From Hermetia illucens (Eukaryota > Arthropoda > Insecta > Diptera > Stratiomyidae), in NCBI RefSeq assembly GCF_905115235.1, contig NC_051852.1, positions 167,108,164 through 167,172,163 of the forward strand: a stretch of 64,000 bases of DNA. The letters are read 5' to 3'. The notes under the pieces were generated by a model. It was not told the DNA's origin. It worked only from the letters and a program-made list of their open reading frames with translations, and ran no database searches. Positions 45,101 to 55,546 of the stretch are shown piece by piece. Position numbers and translations under genes: made by a program. The stretch's first letter is position 1, and every line of letters starts with the position of its first letter.

Positions 45101-47376
45101 CATAACAGAAGAGAGAGAAGCCCTCCCTGTGGGCAACTCCTAAGACACCCTGCCTCAATAGACTTCTGCCCGACGAATATGTAGATCTTTCTTCATTCGG
45201 TCGTAACCTTTTTTGTCCGTGTAGGTGGATTTCCCTGATTTGGGAATAAATATCACCTTCACATGATGCTAATTAATTGGAATATAAGCGTATGCTAGCC
45301 CTGCATGGTATATATTCCAAATATGTAGACCCAGGGCCTCCATTCCCTCTATTACTAGAGCAGGAATGATGCCATTCGGACTTGCAGACTTGTGGAAACG
45401 TAAATAACCCAGCATCTGGCTACTTTCTTTAACAAGGATCCGTTTCAGCTTTAAGGTTGCCTCAAGAGAATTAGTCGCTTCGCAAAAGCGCCTTCATTAT
45501 AATCGTTTAACCAATCCTATGCTCTTCTTTAGAGCTTTCTGTGCGTCTTTATATCGATTCTATCCAGCGGCTGAATCAGACGTCAGAGCAGGATTGAGGA
45601 GCACCGTTGTCGTTCTCTTCTGGGTTGTCTTCTCAATTCCAGTAATGAATTTGATGCGCAATCGTAGCTCGGGCGCTTAGCTCTATCTTATATGCCGCCC
45701 AATCTGTCGCGGATTCCGAAATGGAGTAGCCAAAGGTGGACTCATGCCCATTACGAAATCAATGTGCCTTTGGTCCGAAAGTGTGATATCTGACTTTTTA
45801 TGGTTGTGATGTCGCCATTACATAGGTCGGTCGTTAACCAAATTAGCCTGGAAGTTTTTTGAGACTACCATGCAGGAGCGGGGTCGATCACTTCCATTGA
45901 CATACAACAGGTCAGCATGTTCGAAGTTTAGGCCTTGACTACCCCACCAACAACCCATGGTTGTTGTACGATCATCCCATCCCTTCATTCCCCCATAGTA
46001 CTAGATAACCTCCGGTGAGGCTTCGTGGCAAGAGTTGCTTCAGGTAGAGTCCTTGCAGATTCAAGTCTGATCGCCCTCCTCCAGTACGTGGAGACGACAC
46101 TTGACTGGAATCTGGTTGGCGCGGAAAAGTTAAGGAATGAACAGGGAACACTAAGCGCTCAAGTAGTCATCGCGGCTTTCCTACTCTTCTCTACTACTCT
46201 TTTTTTATGAGTACATGGTCTGTCCTGCAATTCAACATCACCAAGTGCACCGGGCCATTACCTCCCCCTATTTCCTTCCTCCTTCGTCTCCTGGCTCGTG
46301 GCTTGAATCTGTATCGTGGAAGGAATGCATCGTGTAGGCCATTCTTCAATCGCATACACAACAAACAGCTCTCGAATATTGTCTTCCGCATTATTTCTAG
46401 TAATGCACGTAGCGCAGCCATTATCGAAATTTCCTTCGCGTAGCTACTTCTACTTCTCAATCCCGAGATTATACTGATTTTTCAATGCCCTACAACTTGG
46501 TTGGTTTGAATGTCTTTCTTCTTAATTTTAAGCATAAAGTAAGTCATTTACTTTCTCCTCCCTCTGAGGACAATACGTAGTTTGCAAACTCTACATTTTT
46601 GTGTATTCTTCCCTAAAAATTCATAAATAATTTCATAGAAAGCATTCTCGAGGAGGAGCGTGTCGAGAGGCAAATGGCGAAGACTGAACAACAACTTTCT
46701 AAGGCCGAGCGGCGTCTCAAAGGAATGCAAGACAAACCTCGTGATTGGTTCCAAACGAAAAAGCAGCGCGAGGAAGAAAAAGAGCGTTTGGCCCTAACAC
46801 CATCTGAACCAAAACAAAATGCAGGTGGTGCAAAGAAAAATCCGAAAGCAGGAGCGAAACGTGAGTGGGGTGGAGACGGCGAAGATGGACCGCCAGTTGT
46901 CGAGAAGAAGTCAAAAAAAGCAAAGGAAGAGAAGAAAAAATCGCCAGAGCAATTGGCGAAAGAACGAGCGCTCAAGGAATTAGAACAAGTTTCACTGGTT
47001 CGAGCCAAATTATCAAAGATTAAAAAACGTCCCGGAAAACTGAATGCAATAGCCGATGTCACTCGAGCCGATAAGGTCAGCGGTGGAAAGAAAAATCGAT
47101 CGAAATTCGCCATTGACTTGACTGATGTTAGCAGGAGTGGAGCGAAACGATTGAGGTAAACAAAATGCTCGGTAAGTTGTCGGTTGAATGCAGAATCATT
47201 GTTTGTTTTTTTCTTTTAGATCGGAAGCAAATCGGCACAAGAAACTGAAGGGAATACAAAACAAGAAACTGAAGGGTGCAGGTAACAATGTGAAGCTGAA
47301 AAACAAAGCGGGTTTGAACAATTTCAACAAGGGTAAACATTTTGGTGGACCAAGATTCTCTAAGAAGAAGAAATGA
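39180..47376 (+). CDS. Rs1: DEAD-box RNA helicase DDX27 / Drosophila Rs1 / yeast Drs1 orthologue, 6 coding exons
   Basis: Exons: 39180-39287, 39353-39559, 39618-40229, 40416-41148, 46639-47155, 47220-47376; 2334 nt, 777 aa, all GT-AG and in frame. Helicase motifs: Q-motif region GYIYPTPIQ (Gln about 187), motif I AATGTGKT (204-211), motif Ia PTREL (240-244), motif II DEAD (314-317, created at the exon 3/4 junction side), motif III SAT (345-347), motif [10 protein letters not shown] (492-499). N- and C-termini are charged ([31 protein letters not shown] end), as expected of a nucleolar protein. Drs1/DDX27 proteins act in 60S ribosomal subunit assembly and 27S/32S pre-rRNA processing. Intron 4 (5.5 kb) holds nested LINE and S-unit insertions. 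An alternative start at internal Met 6 is possible. Confidence 0.95.
42205..42822 (+). mobile_element. S-family retroposed unit, copy S2b
   Basis: A 618-bp unit flanked by actaagcaatgaaca (42190-42204) and actaagaaatgaaca (42823-42837), a 15-bp duplication with one mismatch. The body resembles 8612-9232 (gattgaatttgtgactacaa, ctcccactaggggg, gagtccccatgtagactcgg). No protein frame. More diverged than S2a and S2c, so older. Confidence 0.65.
42838..43880 (+). mobile_element. S1-type unit split by a later S2 insertion
   Basis: The left part (42838-43025) and right part (43725-about 43880) resemble consecutive parts of the S1a unit: tgccgcaactgaggggtacg up to the break, then acaactcaactcttgagctc, cgcaaatgatcgg, gggcacatcctccagaattt. 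They are separated by the S2 unit at 43040-43710. Confidence 0.6.
43040..43710 (+). mobile_element. S-family retroposed unit, copy S2c, nested in an S1 unit
   Basis: A 671-bp unit flanked by ctcgagttatacag at 43026-43039 and 43711-43724. Close to S2a in sequence. It has an internal tandem duplication of about 51 bp (43194-43244 and 43245-43295, unit starting ggtggatgcaagaattacct). No coding frame or pol III boxes were recognised. Confidence 0.7.
45995..46110 (+). mobile_element. S1-type 3' end fragment
   Basis: Text such as agataacctccggtgaggct, tcgtggca and tctgatcgccctcctc matches the last 110 bp of the S1a unit. A 5'-truncated piece. Confidence 0.55.
46345..46630 (+). mobile_element. LINE-F-related 3' end abutting DDX27 exon 5
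   Basis: Diverged plus-strand copy of the last roughly 270 bp of LINE-F (59640-59905). Shared landmarks are atcccgag, caatgccctacaacttggtt, catttactttctcc, ctctgaggacaatacgta, and a final AT-rich cataaataa corresponding to the (AAATA)n end. It stops about 8 bp before the exon 5 acceptor at 46638. Confidence 0.6.
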
Positions 47377-47413
47377 AAAGATTAGTTCATATAATTTTGT
47401 TAATTACATACGA

Positions 47414-47419
47414 AATAAA
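47414..47419 (+). terminator. Poly(A) signal of DDX27
   Basis: AATAAA 38 bp after the stop codon (TGA ends at 47376), followed by a T-rich stretch. Confidence 0.65.
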
Positions 47420-47639
47420 TATATGTCGGTTAGAAAAGCCTTTTTTCTTATTTTTAGTAAAATATTTTGAAAAATGTTAACTTTAATCTATTTGCCTGTA
47501 CGCAACGGTGTCTTTCAAAAGTTTCAGGGGAGCTCATATCACCTCCTCGGCTTTTGGTAAATTAAAAGGCTTTACTAGGGTTTTTATGTCCCTTTTCGTA
47601 AAAAACTAAATGCTTCGGCGCCTTTCACAGAGATTTTCT

Positions 47640-47895
47640 CTGCCGCAAGAAATTAACACTTCACCAATCTCTTGCTTGAACCCTTACAGCTTCGCACTTT
47701 AGAGTAGCTTTGACAGTGGATGGCCTAAAGACAAATGCTAGCTCAGACCCCAACATTGTGGGGCTAAATCCATGACGCGAGCCAGTCTGATGCCCTCCTG
47801 TCTCCCACATTGAAATATTTCGGTCAAATTTCAGCAGCAATTGGAGACAGCCATACAATATGGTATTGCTATTAGTGCTGATGATACCACCACCA
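47640..47895 (-). mobile_element. LINE-A fragment
   Basis: Resembles about 44040-44340 of the LINE-A copy in DDX27 intron 4 (tgacagtggatggcc, the gacccagatc/gggctaaatc region, gccagt.tgag). It ends in an (ACC)n run at about 47884-47899 next to LINE-B copy 3. Confidence 0.5.
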
Positions 47896-47904
47896 CCACC
47901 AACA

Positions 47905-49605
47905 AATCTGTGAACTCGAAAAGTGCAGGGAGCAATCGCACCAAGCACGAAAGTTTTACCAACAAGTCAGCAGGATGAAGCCTTATACCCTTCGATGCTC
48001 ATCCTGCCGAGAAGAGGGAAATCTGATTTCCGACAGAATGGGCATATTAGAGCGATGGGTTGAGTACTTTGATGAGCTACTGAACAACCAGAACATCGGC
48101 GAGTTGGAGGTCCCGCCAACTGAAGACGACGGACAAATACTGCCACCACCAAGTTTAGGAGAAACAGTCCGTGCAATTCATCGGCTTAAAAATCATAAGT
48201 TGCCAGGAGCCGATGGAATTACAGCCGAATTGGTTAAATATGGCGGCGACCAATTACACCAAGTGGTTCATCAACTTGTGCTCAAGTTGTGGGACAGCGA
48301 ATCAATGCCTGACGATTGGCAAAGAGGCATTATCTGTCTCATACATAAAAAGGAAGATATCACGCAGTGCAGGTATCACATTGCTGAGTACCATGTATAA
48401 GATATTCTCCGCTATCTTGCTAGGCCGGATAGCTCCATACGCCCAGAACATCATTGGCTCATACCAAAGAGGCTTCACTCCAGGCAACTCAGCAAAAACT
48501 GTTGGAATATGGACACCAGTTGCACCATCTATTCATCGACTTTAAAGCCGCCTATGATAGCATAGCCAGGGTAAAACTGTGCACGGCCATGAGAGAATTC
48601 GGTATCCCGATAAAATTGATGACTAGGCTGATCCTGACCAATGTGCGACGCCAGAAAAAAGCAGCAGGATCATTCTCAAGACCATTCGACATCAACAACG
48701 GTCCACGACAAGGGGATGTCCTATGCATATGCCTCTTTAACCTGGCCCTCGAGTAAGTGATCCGTGATGCTGAGGTAAATGGGAGTGGTACGATCCTCTT
48801 TAAGTCCACCTAACTACTGGCCTCTGCTGACGATATCGACATCATGGGAAGAACCACCCGAGACGTACAAACTGCCTTCATCCAGATCGAGTAAGACGAA
48901 GTACATGGTGGTAACGTCAGCACCGAAAACCAACCAGCCAACAACATCAAACGGTACTGGTCAAACGGGAAGAATAAAGATAGGAAATTATAACTTTGAG
49001 ACCGTTGATAATTTCTCCTATCTAGGGTCGAAAATCACAACTGATAACAGCTACGAGGATGAAATCCGCGCACCGTTGCTGGCAGCCAACAGAGCCTATT
49101 TTAGCTTACAAAAACTGTTCCGCTCGAAACGTCCCATCATAGCGTCAAAGCTCTTACTGTACAAGACAATGGTCTTGCCTGTCCTCATGTATTCCTCGGA
49201 CACTTGAATTCTTAGCAAGAAAAACTGCGAACTCTTGGCCGCGTTCGAGAGAAGAATCTCCCGAAGAATGTTTGGCCCCCAACATGAGGATGGACAATTC
49301 CGTAGTCTACATAACGACTAAATCTATAAGCGATACAACGACCGTTTGGTTGTAGATAAAATGCGGCTCAACAGGTTGCGGTGGACGGGCCACTTAATCC
49401 GTATGGATGACGATGATCCCACCCGGAAAGTCTACAAGGGCAATATCTATGGTAGAAAAAGGAGACGAGGCAGACCCTGCCTGAGATGGAGCGATGGCGT
49501 AGGCCAGGACACCAGACAGCTTTTAGGGATATCGAATTGGTGGACCTCGGCCCAAAACCGGGATGTCTGGAGTTTCTTATTAAAGCAAGCCTAGATTGGC
49601 TACCG
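47905..49605 (+). mobile_element. LINE-B copy 3, RT part
   Basis: The plus strand reads [94 protein letters not shown], then [40 protein letters not shown] and the [18 protein letters not shown] end. Frame changes and small deletions are frequent, and the YADD box is damaged (it reads as SADDIDIMG). Opposite in orientation to copies 1 and 2. 5'-truncated at about 47905. Confidence 0.8.
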
Positions 49606-49639
49606 GTGCTATAGCAATAAATCAACTTAACATGGACTA

Positions 49640-52600
49640 GAAAAACGGTGAAAGGCAAATTGGATGCCTTTCACGCTCAGGCCTTGGAAAACTGTTGCCT
49701 CTGCAACCGTTTCGTGATCTTGCATGTATGTGGGAATAGGAAATCGCACATGGGTCGACTAAAACAAAACTGATTTGTAACTGATATCCTAAGAATAATT
49801 TATAACTTACAACTAAACAAACTAAACAAACATAACACAAAATAGTACTCCGTACTGGGAAACGGGAAAAAGGGAGTTTTTAGGCACCGGTGGACAGGGT
49901 TGATTAACGGAATTGGAGTAAAGCGCAGTCCTTTCTCAATGGTGTTAGCATTCTGAGAAAGGGCTACCTTTTACTCGATTTGGGCCTGTGCGAGAACAGT
50001 GACCCAAGGAGGGAGGGATGAAAAGGACTGTGGGATTGCGGGGCATGTATTGTGGGGCTTAATTGGTAGAAGGAGGGACCTTAATTTAGGGAAGAAATTA
50101 ATGCTTGGAGGTATTACATTATGTACAGGCTAATTAATGTCTATTGTCTTAATCTGGACTAAGTAAAGAAACATAATAGAAGGTGATCTACATCTGCGCG
50201 GGGGATTGACTGCCAGAACATTGATCTTACGCGGTTAGCCTCTGTGAAAGTTCCGGGAGGAGTTTTGATAAAAGGAGGAGATGAAGGAGGGAGGGGAGCG
50301 TGATGGTTGAGAGGAGAATTACTGTCCAAGAGGAGAGTCAGCCCTGACACGTAGTACCTCTGCTCGCGTAATAGTGCATTGCGTTTAGCGAGATTTTTTA
50401 TCAGCGGGTTAGGGTGGGACAGCAACTTTTTCAGTCTGACGCGCGACAACTTGATCATGTGCGGAATTATGGGGCAAACCCCGGAAAGGTCGTACAGAAG
50501 AGAGTTTTGGTGAAATTTTAGGTTTGGCCTTCTGTATTTGGCCGTGCATTTCCTGAGTATCGTTCTTTCAAAGCGTTGGAGGGCTTCTGCTACGTTCGGT
50601 GACATGGTAGCCCATGCTGGGAAACCGTAGGTCAGGATTGGACGAATGAGAGTCTTGTATAAAAGGGTTTTGGTGGCAGGGTACAGGGCCCGGGATGAGA
50701 GGAGGTTTTTTAAGGTAGCTGAGGCCTTAGATACCTTGGCGATAGCAGATTTGACGTAAGGGTTAGATTTGAGTTTGTTGTTGAGGGAGATTCCCAGGTA
50801 TTTAATGTTTGATTTCGGCTTGAGAGTGTGGTTAGCAATGCGTAAATGCAGATTTTTGCTTTCTGGAACTGTGCGCCAGTGGCACTTCCCACTGGGGTTT
50901 CTAATGCAAATAACCTCAGACTTAAGGGAATTAACGGTAAGGGCCCACCGGTTGAAATAAGCGATGACCCTATTGGTTAGGATATTGAGAGAGAGGGAGG
51001 CTATTGAAGGCCTGAGACCACTCGCATATAGGATGGTGTCATCGGCGTTGGGGGAAGAGGGCGGGAGAAAGGCTGCCTGAGTTGCCGTTGTCGTGGAGGT
51101 AAGTTTACGGGAGGAAGGGGAATATCGTGGAGGAAGATGTTAAAAAGTTTGGGGCCTAGAATAGATCCCTGAGGGACTCCTGAGTTTACCGGGAAGTCGC
51201 AGGAGCGTAGTCCATCGAAACGCACGTGGCAAGTTCTGTTGGAGATGAAATCTGCGAGGATTCTGAATAAGGGGAGGGGACAATTGGACTGGATTAGTTT
51301 GTAGAGCAATCCCTCTTTCCAAACAGTCAAACGCCTTTTCGAGGTCTAAGGCGCAGGCTACGGTGCAATGCCTGTTTTCCAGTTGATTGAGGATATGGTC
51401 TTGCAGGTACATAACTCCGCCATGCTATTAACATAGTATGCTGGTCCCAAGCCCAGGTAAAGGAGGAGGGTTTGAGGCAACTTACTCTGTACTATCCTCA
51501 GTAAAACAAAAATAAAATGCTGAGATCAGGGAAAGAGATAAATAGAGTATAGTTGGAGTTATTCTACTATGCTAAATCCTACCTGATCTCTCTGCTAGGG
51601 CGTCCACCTCAGTCGACGCGGCAGGACGGGCCCCGGTCCTGTCGAGAAATGGGCAAGGGTTCTTCACGCATGGACGGCGTCAGGACGTAAGCAAGTTAGT
51701 CCGCACACAACGAACAAAACAAATACGTGTCTGCACGCTAAATGTTGGTACCCTAACTGGAAAGACCGAGGAACTCGCAAGAGCCCTTCGGAAAAGGTGC
51801 ATTGACATCTGCGCACTGCAAGAAACCCGATGGTCTGGTTCCAAAAGCTGCGACATTGAACGCGAACGCGGTAAAAATGGCTACAAACTTCTCTATTTTG
51901 GTAACCCACACACTCAATATGGTGTTGGCATTGCCATCTCAGAGGGTTTCCGTGATGCCATTAAAGAAGTCGAACGATTTGATGATCGGCTGATGAAGCT
52001 CACCGTTATATCAGCTGATCGCACTATTCACTTCTTCACCGCGTATGCACCACAGACAGGCCGACCAGATGCCGAGAAAGATGCCTTCTGGCAACTTCTC
52101 GATGAAAAGACTTGTCACGTGCCTGCTGACGATTACATAATCATTGCCGGCGACCTTAATGGTCATGTGGGTGAAAAGGCAGACGGTAACAGGTGCCATG
52201 GGGGAAAGGGGTTCGGAGCGCGCAATGAAGGTGGCGAGCGTATAATCGATTTTGCGGACACCCATGACCTTGTACTTATGAATACATGGTTCATCAAACG
52301 ATTGTCTCATCTTCCCACATTTTATAGTGGGAACAATAAAACTCAAATCGACTATATTCTCATAAGACGCCAACATTTTACCACTGTCACTGATTGCAAA
52401 GTCGTTCCCTATGAGACCATCGCACCTCAGCATCGGCCGTTGATTGCTGTCCTGCGAATTAAGCCACCGATGAAACGGCGTGAGGAATGCACTGGTCCGC
52501 CGCGCATTAAATAGTGGCGATTTGGTGAGAAGAATGAAGAAACGGTCTCACTCATACGATTGCCAACCATTACGAATGTGGAAGAATCATGGAACCAAAT

Positions 52601-54660
52601 GAAAGACACGATCCACAAAGCGGCCTCTGCAACCCTCGGGGTCACCAAACCGGGTAAGCGGTACATCAACCGAGATACTTGGCTTTGGAATGATGATGTT
52701 GAAATGAAGGTCCGTGAAAAGAAACGCCTCTACCACAAATTTCTCGACGATAAAACGCCTGCTAATTGGCAAATTTATAAGAATGCCAACCGGGAAGCAA
52801 AGAAAGCGGTCGCTGTCACCCGAGCGAACCATTTCAAAAATCTTTACGATAAACTGGACACTCGGGATGGCGAGAGAGATCTGTATCGACTTGCTAAAAG
52901 CCGTGATGAACGCACACAGGATATCGAACACTTCTGTTGTGTTAATGACAAGAACGGTACTTTGCTTACCAACCGTCGAGCCGCAACAGATAGATGGCGA
53001 GAATACTTCGAGCAGATTTCAACTGAAGAATTTGCTCATCCTCCACTTCCACAATCATTGCCGACATTTGGAGCAGTTCCACCAGTCAGCGCAACTGAAG
53101 TCGAGGAGGCAATAAAACAAATGAAATCGGGGAAAGCAACAGGACCTGACGCCATCGCATCTGAGCTCTGGAAAGCGAAGAGCTGGGACCCAACACTGTG
53201 GCTCAGTGAATTCTTTAACCCGGTTATTCAGGAAGGAAGAACACCATCTGACTGGCAAGAAAGTACCACTGTTCCAATATGGAAAAAGAAAGGTAGCCCA
53301 GCAGAATGTTCAAATTACCGTCCGATCCGGTTACTTTCCCATACCATGAAGATTTTTCAACGCATTCTTGACAACCGTATTCGCGAAATCGTTGAAATAA
53401 CCGTGAATCAAGCCGGATTTGTCAAGAACTGCGGAACTACTGACGCAATACACGCTGCGCGGTTACTCATGGAGAAACACCGTGAGAAGCATCGCCCTCT
53501 TTACATTGCCTTTCTGGATCTAGAGAAAACATTTGACCGTGCTCACGAGCACACGAACTCATCTGGCATGCTTTACGACAACACTTCGTGCCAGAAGAAC
53601 TCGTGCGCTGGGTTCAATTGCTCTACCACGATCCGAAAAGTAAAGTTCGAAGTATGGCGGGTGTATCAAAACCGCTTCGTGTCTCTGTTGGAGTTCATCA
53701 AGGAAGTGCCCTCTCACCACTCCTCTTTGTCCTTGTTATGGACACCGTCACACGGGATATCCAACGTTCAGCGCCCTACACACTGCTTTATGCAGATGAT
53801 GTTTTCCTAGCATCTGATAGCAAAAATGATCTCGAGCAACTTGTTCAAAAATGGAATGATCGCCTCATGCAACACGATCTCAGATTGAATTTAAACAAAA
53901 CTGAATTTTTGACGACCGATCCCCATGAAACAGGCACAATCACTGTCAGCGGCAGTGATCTGCCCAGAACTGAGCGATTTAAATACCTCGGGTCAACGCT
54001 ATCAGCCAATGGAGAGCTGCGTTATGAAATTGCTTCACGCATTAACGCAACCTGGATGAAGTGGCGTTCCACAACTGGTGTCCTTTGTGATCGACGTATC
54101 AACGAACGTCTCAAATCTAAAATTTACCGCAATGTCGTCCGTCCAGTCGCTCTCTATGGTTCTAAATGTTGGCCGACCATAAAAGACAATGAACGGCGTC
54201 TCGCGGTAATGGAGACGAAGATGCTACGTTGGACTAGTGGCGTCACACGTTTAGATCACATCCGAAATGAGGATATCCGCGATCGTTATGGGGTTGCACC
54301 GATCGTGGAAAAGTTGCGAGAGAGGCGTCTTCGATGGTATGGTCACGCAATTCGTGCTAACGAGAATTCACTTGCCAAGATTGGTCTGAACATCGAAGTC
54401 GATGGTAAACGACCAAAAGGCAGACCTAAGCAACGGTGGCTTGATACGCTGGATGGGGATTTGAAAGCCTCGAGATTGCACCCAGATCAGGCATTCGATA
54501 GAGCCAAATGGTGAAGCCGATCACGACGAGCCGACCCCGCTTGTGAACGGGACAAAGGCTGAAGAAAAAGAAGAAGATGGTCTTGCAGGTACATGATTGC
54601 CTGCTCGGTGGATTTGAGGTTTTCGAAGCCGAATTGGTTAAGTAGAATGATGGCGGAGTG
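49640..54660 (-). mobile_element. LINE-E, Jockey-like, split by the RTE-like LINE-H
   Basis: Parts on the minus strand: 54660-54595 (NQFGFENLKSTEQAIMYLQD, an RT motif) continuing at 51412 (HILNQLENRHCTVACALDLE, KAFD), then FISNRTCHVRFDGLRSCDFP, NSGVPQGSILGPKLFNIFLH, and the C-terminal segment ending ANRVRSMFWQSIPRADVDHL at 50159. The remaining sequence to about 49640 would be its 3' UTR, which has two hairpins. The order and motifs (GVPQGSILGP, AFD box) are of the Jockey type. Frame breaks near the missing YADD box make it dead. The 18-bp duplication at the interruption lets the two parts be matched with confidence. Confidence 0.75.
51413..54576 (+). mobile_element. LINE-H, nearly full-length RTE-like retrotransposon
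   Basis: A 3164-bp insertion between perfect 18-bp duplications (atggtcttgcaggtacat at 51395-51412 and 54577-54594). An open frame from about 51576 carries the endonuclease: RVCTLNVGTLTGKTEELARA, ICALQETRWSG (catalytic E), YIIIAGDLNGHVG (D.N), and the end region NKTQIDYILIRR and PQHRPLIAVL. A TAG at 52512-52514 interrupts this frame; RT follows in the same frame (KATGPDAIASELWK; SNYRPIRLLS; FLDLEKTFDR), then one frame break near 53560 leads to SVGVHQGSALSPLLFVLVMD and YTLLYADDVFLA with the YADD box intact. The 3' tail is gaagaaaaagaagaag. One stop and one frame break in 3 kb mean a young, recently lost copy. Confidence 0.88.
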
Positions 54661-55023
54661 CACTACGTGATACGTAGTACTTATCTCCACACATATCAAC
54701 TGATCCAGATTCAGTTGCTCCCGTGTGCGGAGAGGGAACATACACTGATTGTAAACCAGCTGCACAAGCAACTATTGAGAAACCATTTTGCAATTCAAGT
54801 TGCAAAACAGTCGACTCGTGTGCGAAGGATCCTATCGGACCTTGTAGACTTCTAAAATTCAATGATGGAATAAATTCAAAATAGATACAAATACAGTTAC
54901 GGTAAAAAGTTGAGTTGAGGAGAGCCAACTTTTAAATCCAAATACCACCATTTGACATTTCACTTGTCACACGAAAGTCGAATCTGATGTTTGTTGGTCG
55001 GGAGTAGAATTCGGTCGTGAAAA
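54661..55023. promoter_or_regulatory. Upstream region of NDUFB4
   Basis: Unique-looking sequence between the truncated LINE-E end and the NDUFB4 start. A ttgtcacacga at 54964-54974 is a weak relative of the fly core motif YGGTCACACTR (two mismatches), about 50 bp upstream of the ATG. Confidence 0.3.
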
Positions 55024-55470
55024 ATGTCTGAAATTTCGAAAAAGGAGAAAGAGCTTCTGCTGAAGCGACAAGCCAGAGCAATGGAGTTACGAGCCGAATT
55101 CCAGAAGCAAGTATCGAATCCGTTTAGACATGCTAGCGGCGAAGGCGGCGCAGTGGTAAGTACTTGGCTGATTTTTAACCTCTACTGATTATATCATCAC
55201 CTTGCCAAAACTATGATTTATTGAAAAATCCTTTCCGTGTCATTGCCATGATTTCAGTTCGACCCTGCCATATACCGATTCCAAGCTATGCGAGTTAGCA
55301 ATTTCGAGCACTTCCGCCCGACCCTCCGAACCGTGCGACTTGGTCTGTTTACCATTGTTGTACCGATGGTCCTCTATGGCTGGATGATGAAGAGTGAACG
55401 TAACAACCGGGAGAAGAAATACCGGACCGGACAGGTGGCCTACAAAGACCGCAAATTCAAGTTCATCTAA
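55024..55470 (+). CDS. ND-B15: NADH dehydrogenase (complex I) 1 beta subcomplex subunit 4, 2 exons
   Basis: Exons 55024-55155 (44 codons) and 55258-55470, GT-AG, phase 0; 114 aa, close to the fly protein I recall. The N-terminus is MSEISKKEKELLLKRQARAM, followed by VSNPFRHASGEGG, then FDPAIYRFQAMRVSNFEHFR; a single hydrophobic segment LGLFTIVVPMVLYGWMM (about residues 73-89) precedes a basic C-terminus ending YKDRKFKFI. This matches the small single-span NDUFB4/B15 family, an accessory subunit of the membrane arm of mitochondrial complex I. No cleavable presequence is evident, as usual for it. AATAAA at 55513-55518 serves as poly(A) signal. The 3' end is 76 bp from the TRAPPC5 stop on the other strand. 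Confidence 0.92.
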
Positions 55471-55512
55471 CCTGGGCAATCGTCTTAATCTGTATTTCAA
55501 TTTGTAGCGAAT

Positions 55513-55518
55513 CAATAA
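55513..55518 (+). terminator. Poly(A) signal of NDUFB4
   Basis: AATAAA 43 bp after the NDUFB4 stop codon. It lies only 29 bp from the TRAPPC5 stop codon on the other strand, so the two transcripts probably overlap at their 3' ends. Confidence 0.6.
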
Positions 55519-55546
55519 AACCACGAAACACTTTAAAACTGCGTTT

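Larger units (their letters stand above)
41695..45960 (-). mobile_element. LINE-A copy in DDX27 intron 4, interrupted by S units
   Basis: Reading leftwards: an endonuclease scrap about 45780-45960, RT text about 44750-45400 ([56 protein letters not shown]), an RNase H region about 44250-44650, then after a large interruption the C-terminal Cys region about 41920-42140 ([20 protein letters not shown]) and the 3' end ggccactgatacc at about 41695-41710. All parts are broken. The interruption at 42190-43960 is made of S units. Confidence 0.65.

Noticed and set aside
46207-46443. A small gene upstream of DDX27 exon 5
   Set aside because: The text is diverged LINE-F 3' coding sequence with stops.
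46613-47113. A 166-residue antisense frame, rich in Ser and Phe
   Set aside because: It is the shadow of the Lys/Glu-rich DDX27 exon 5 on the other strand.
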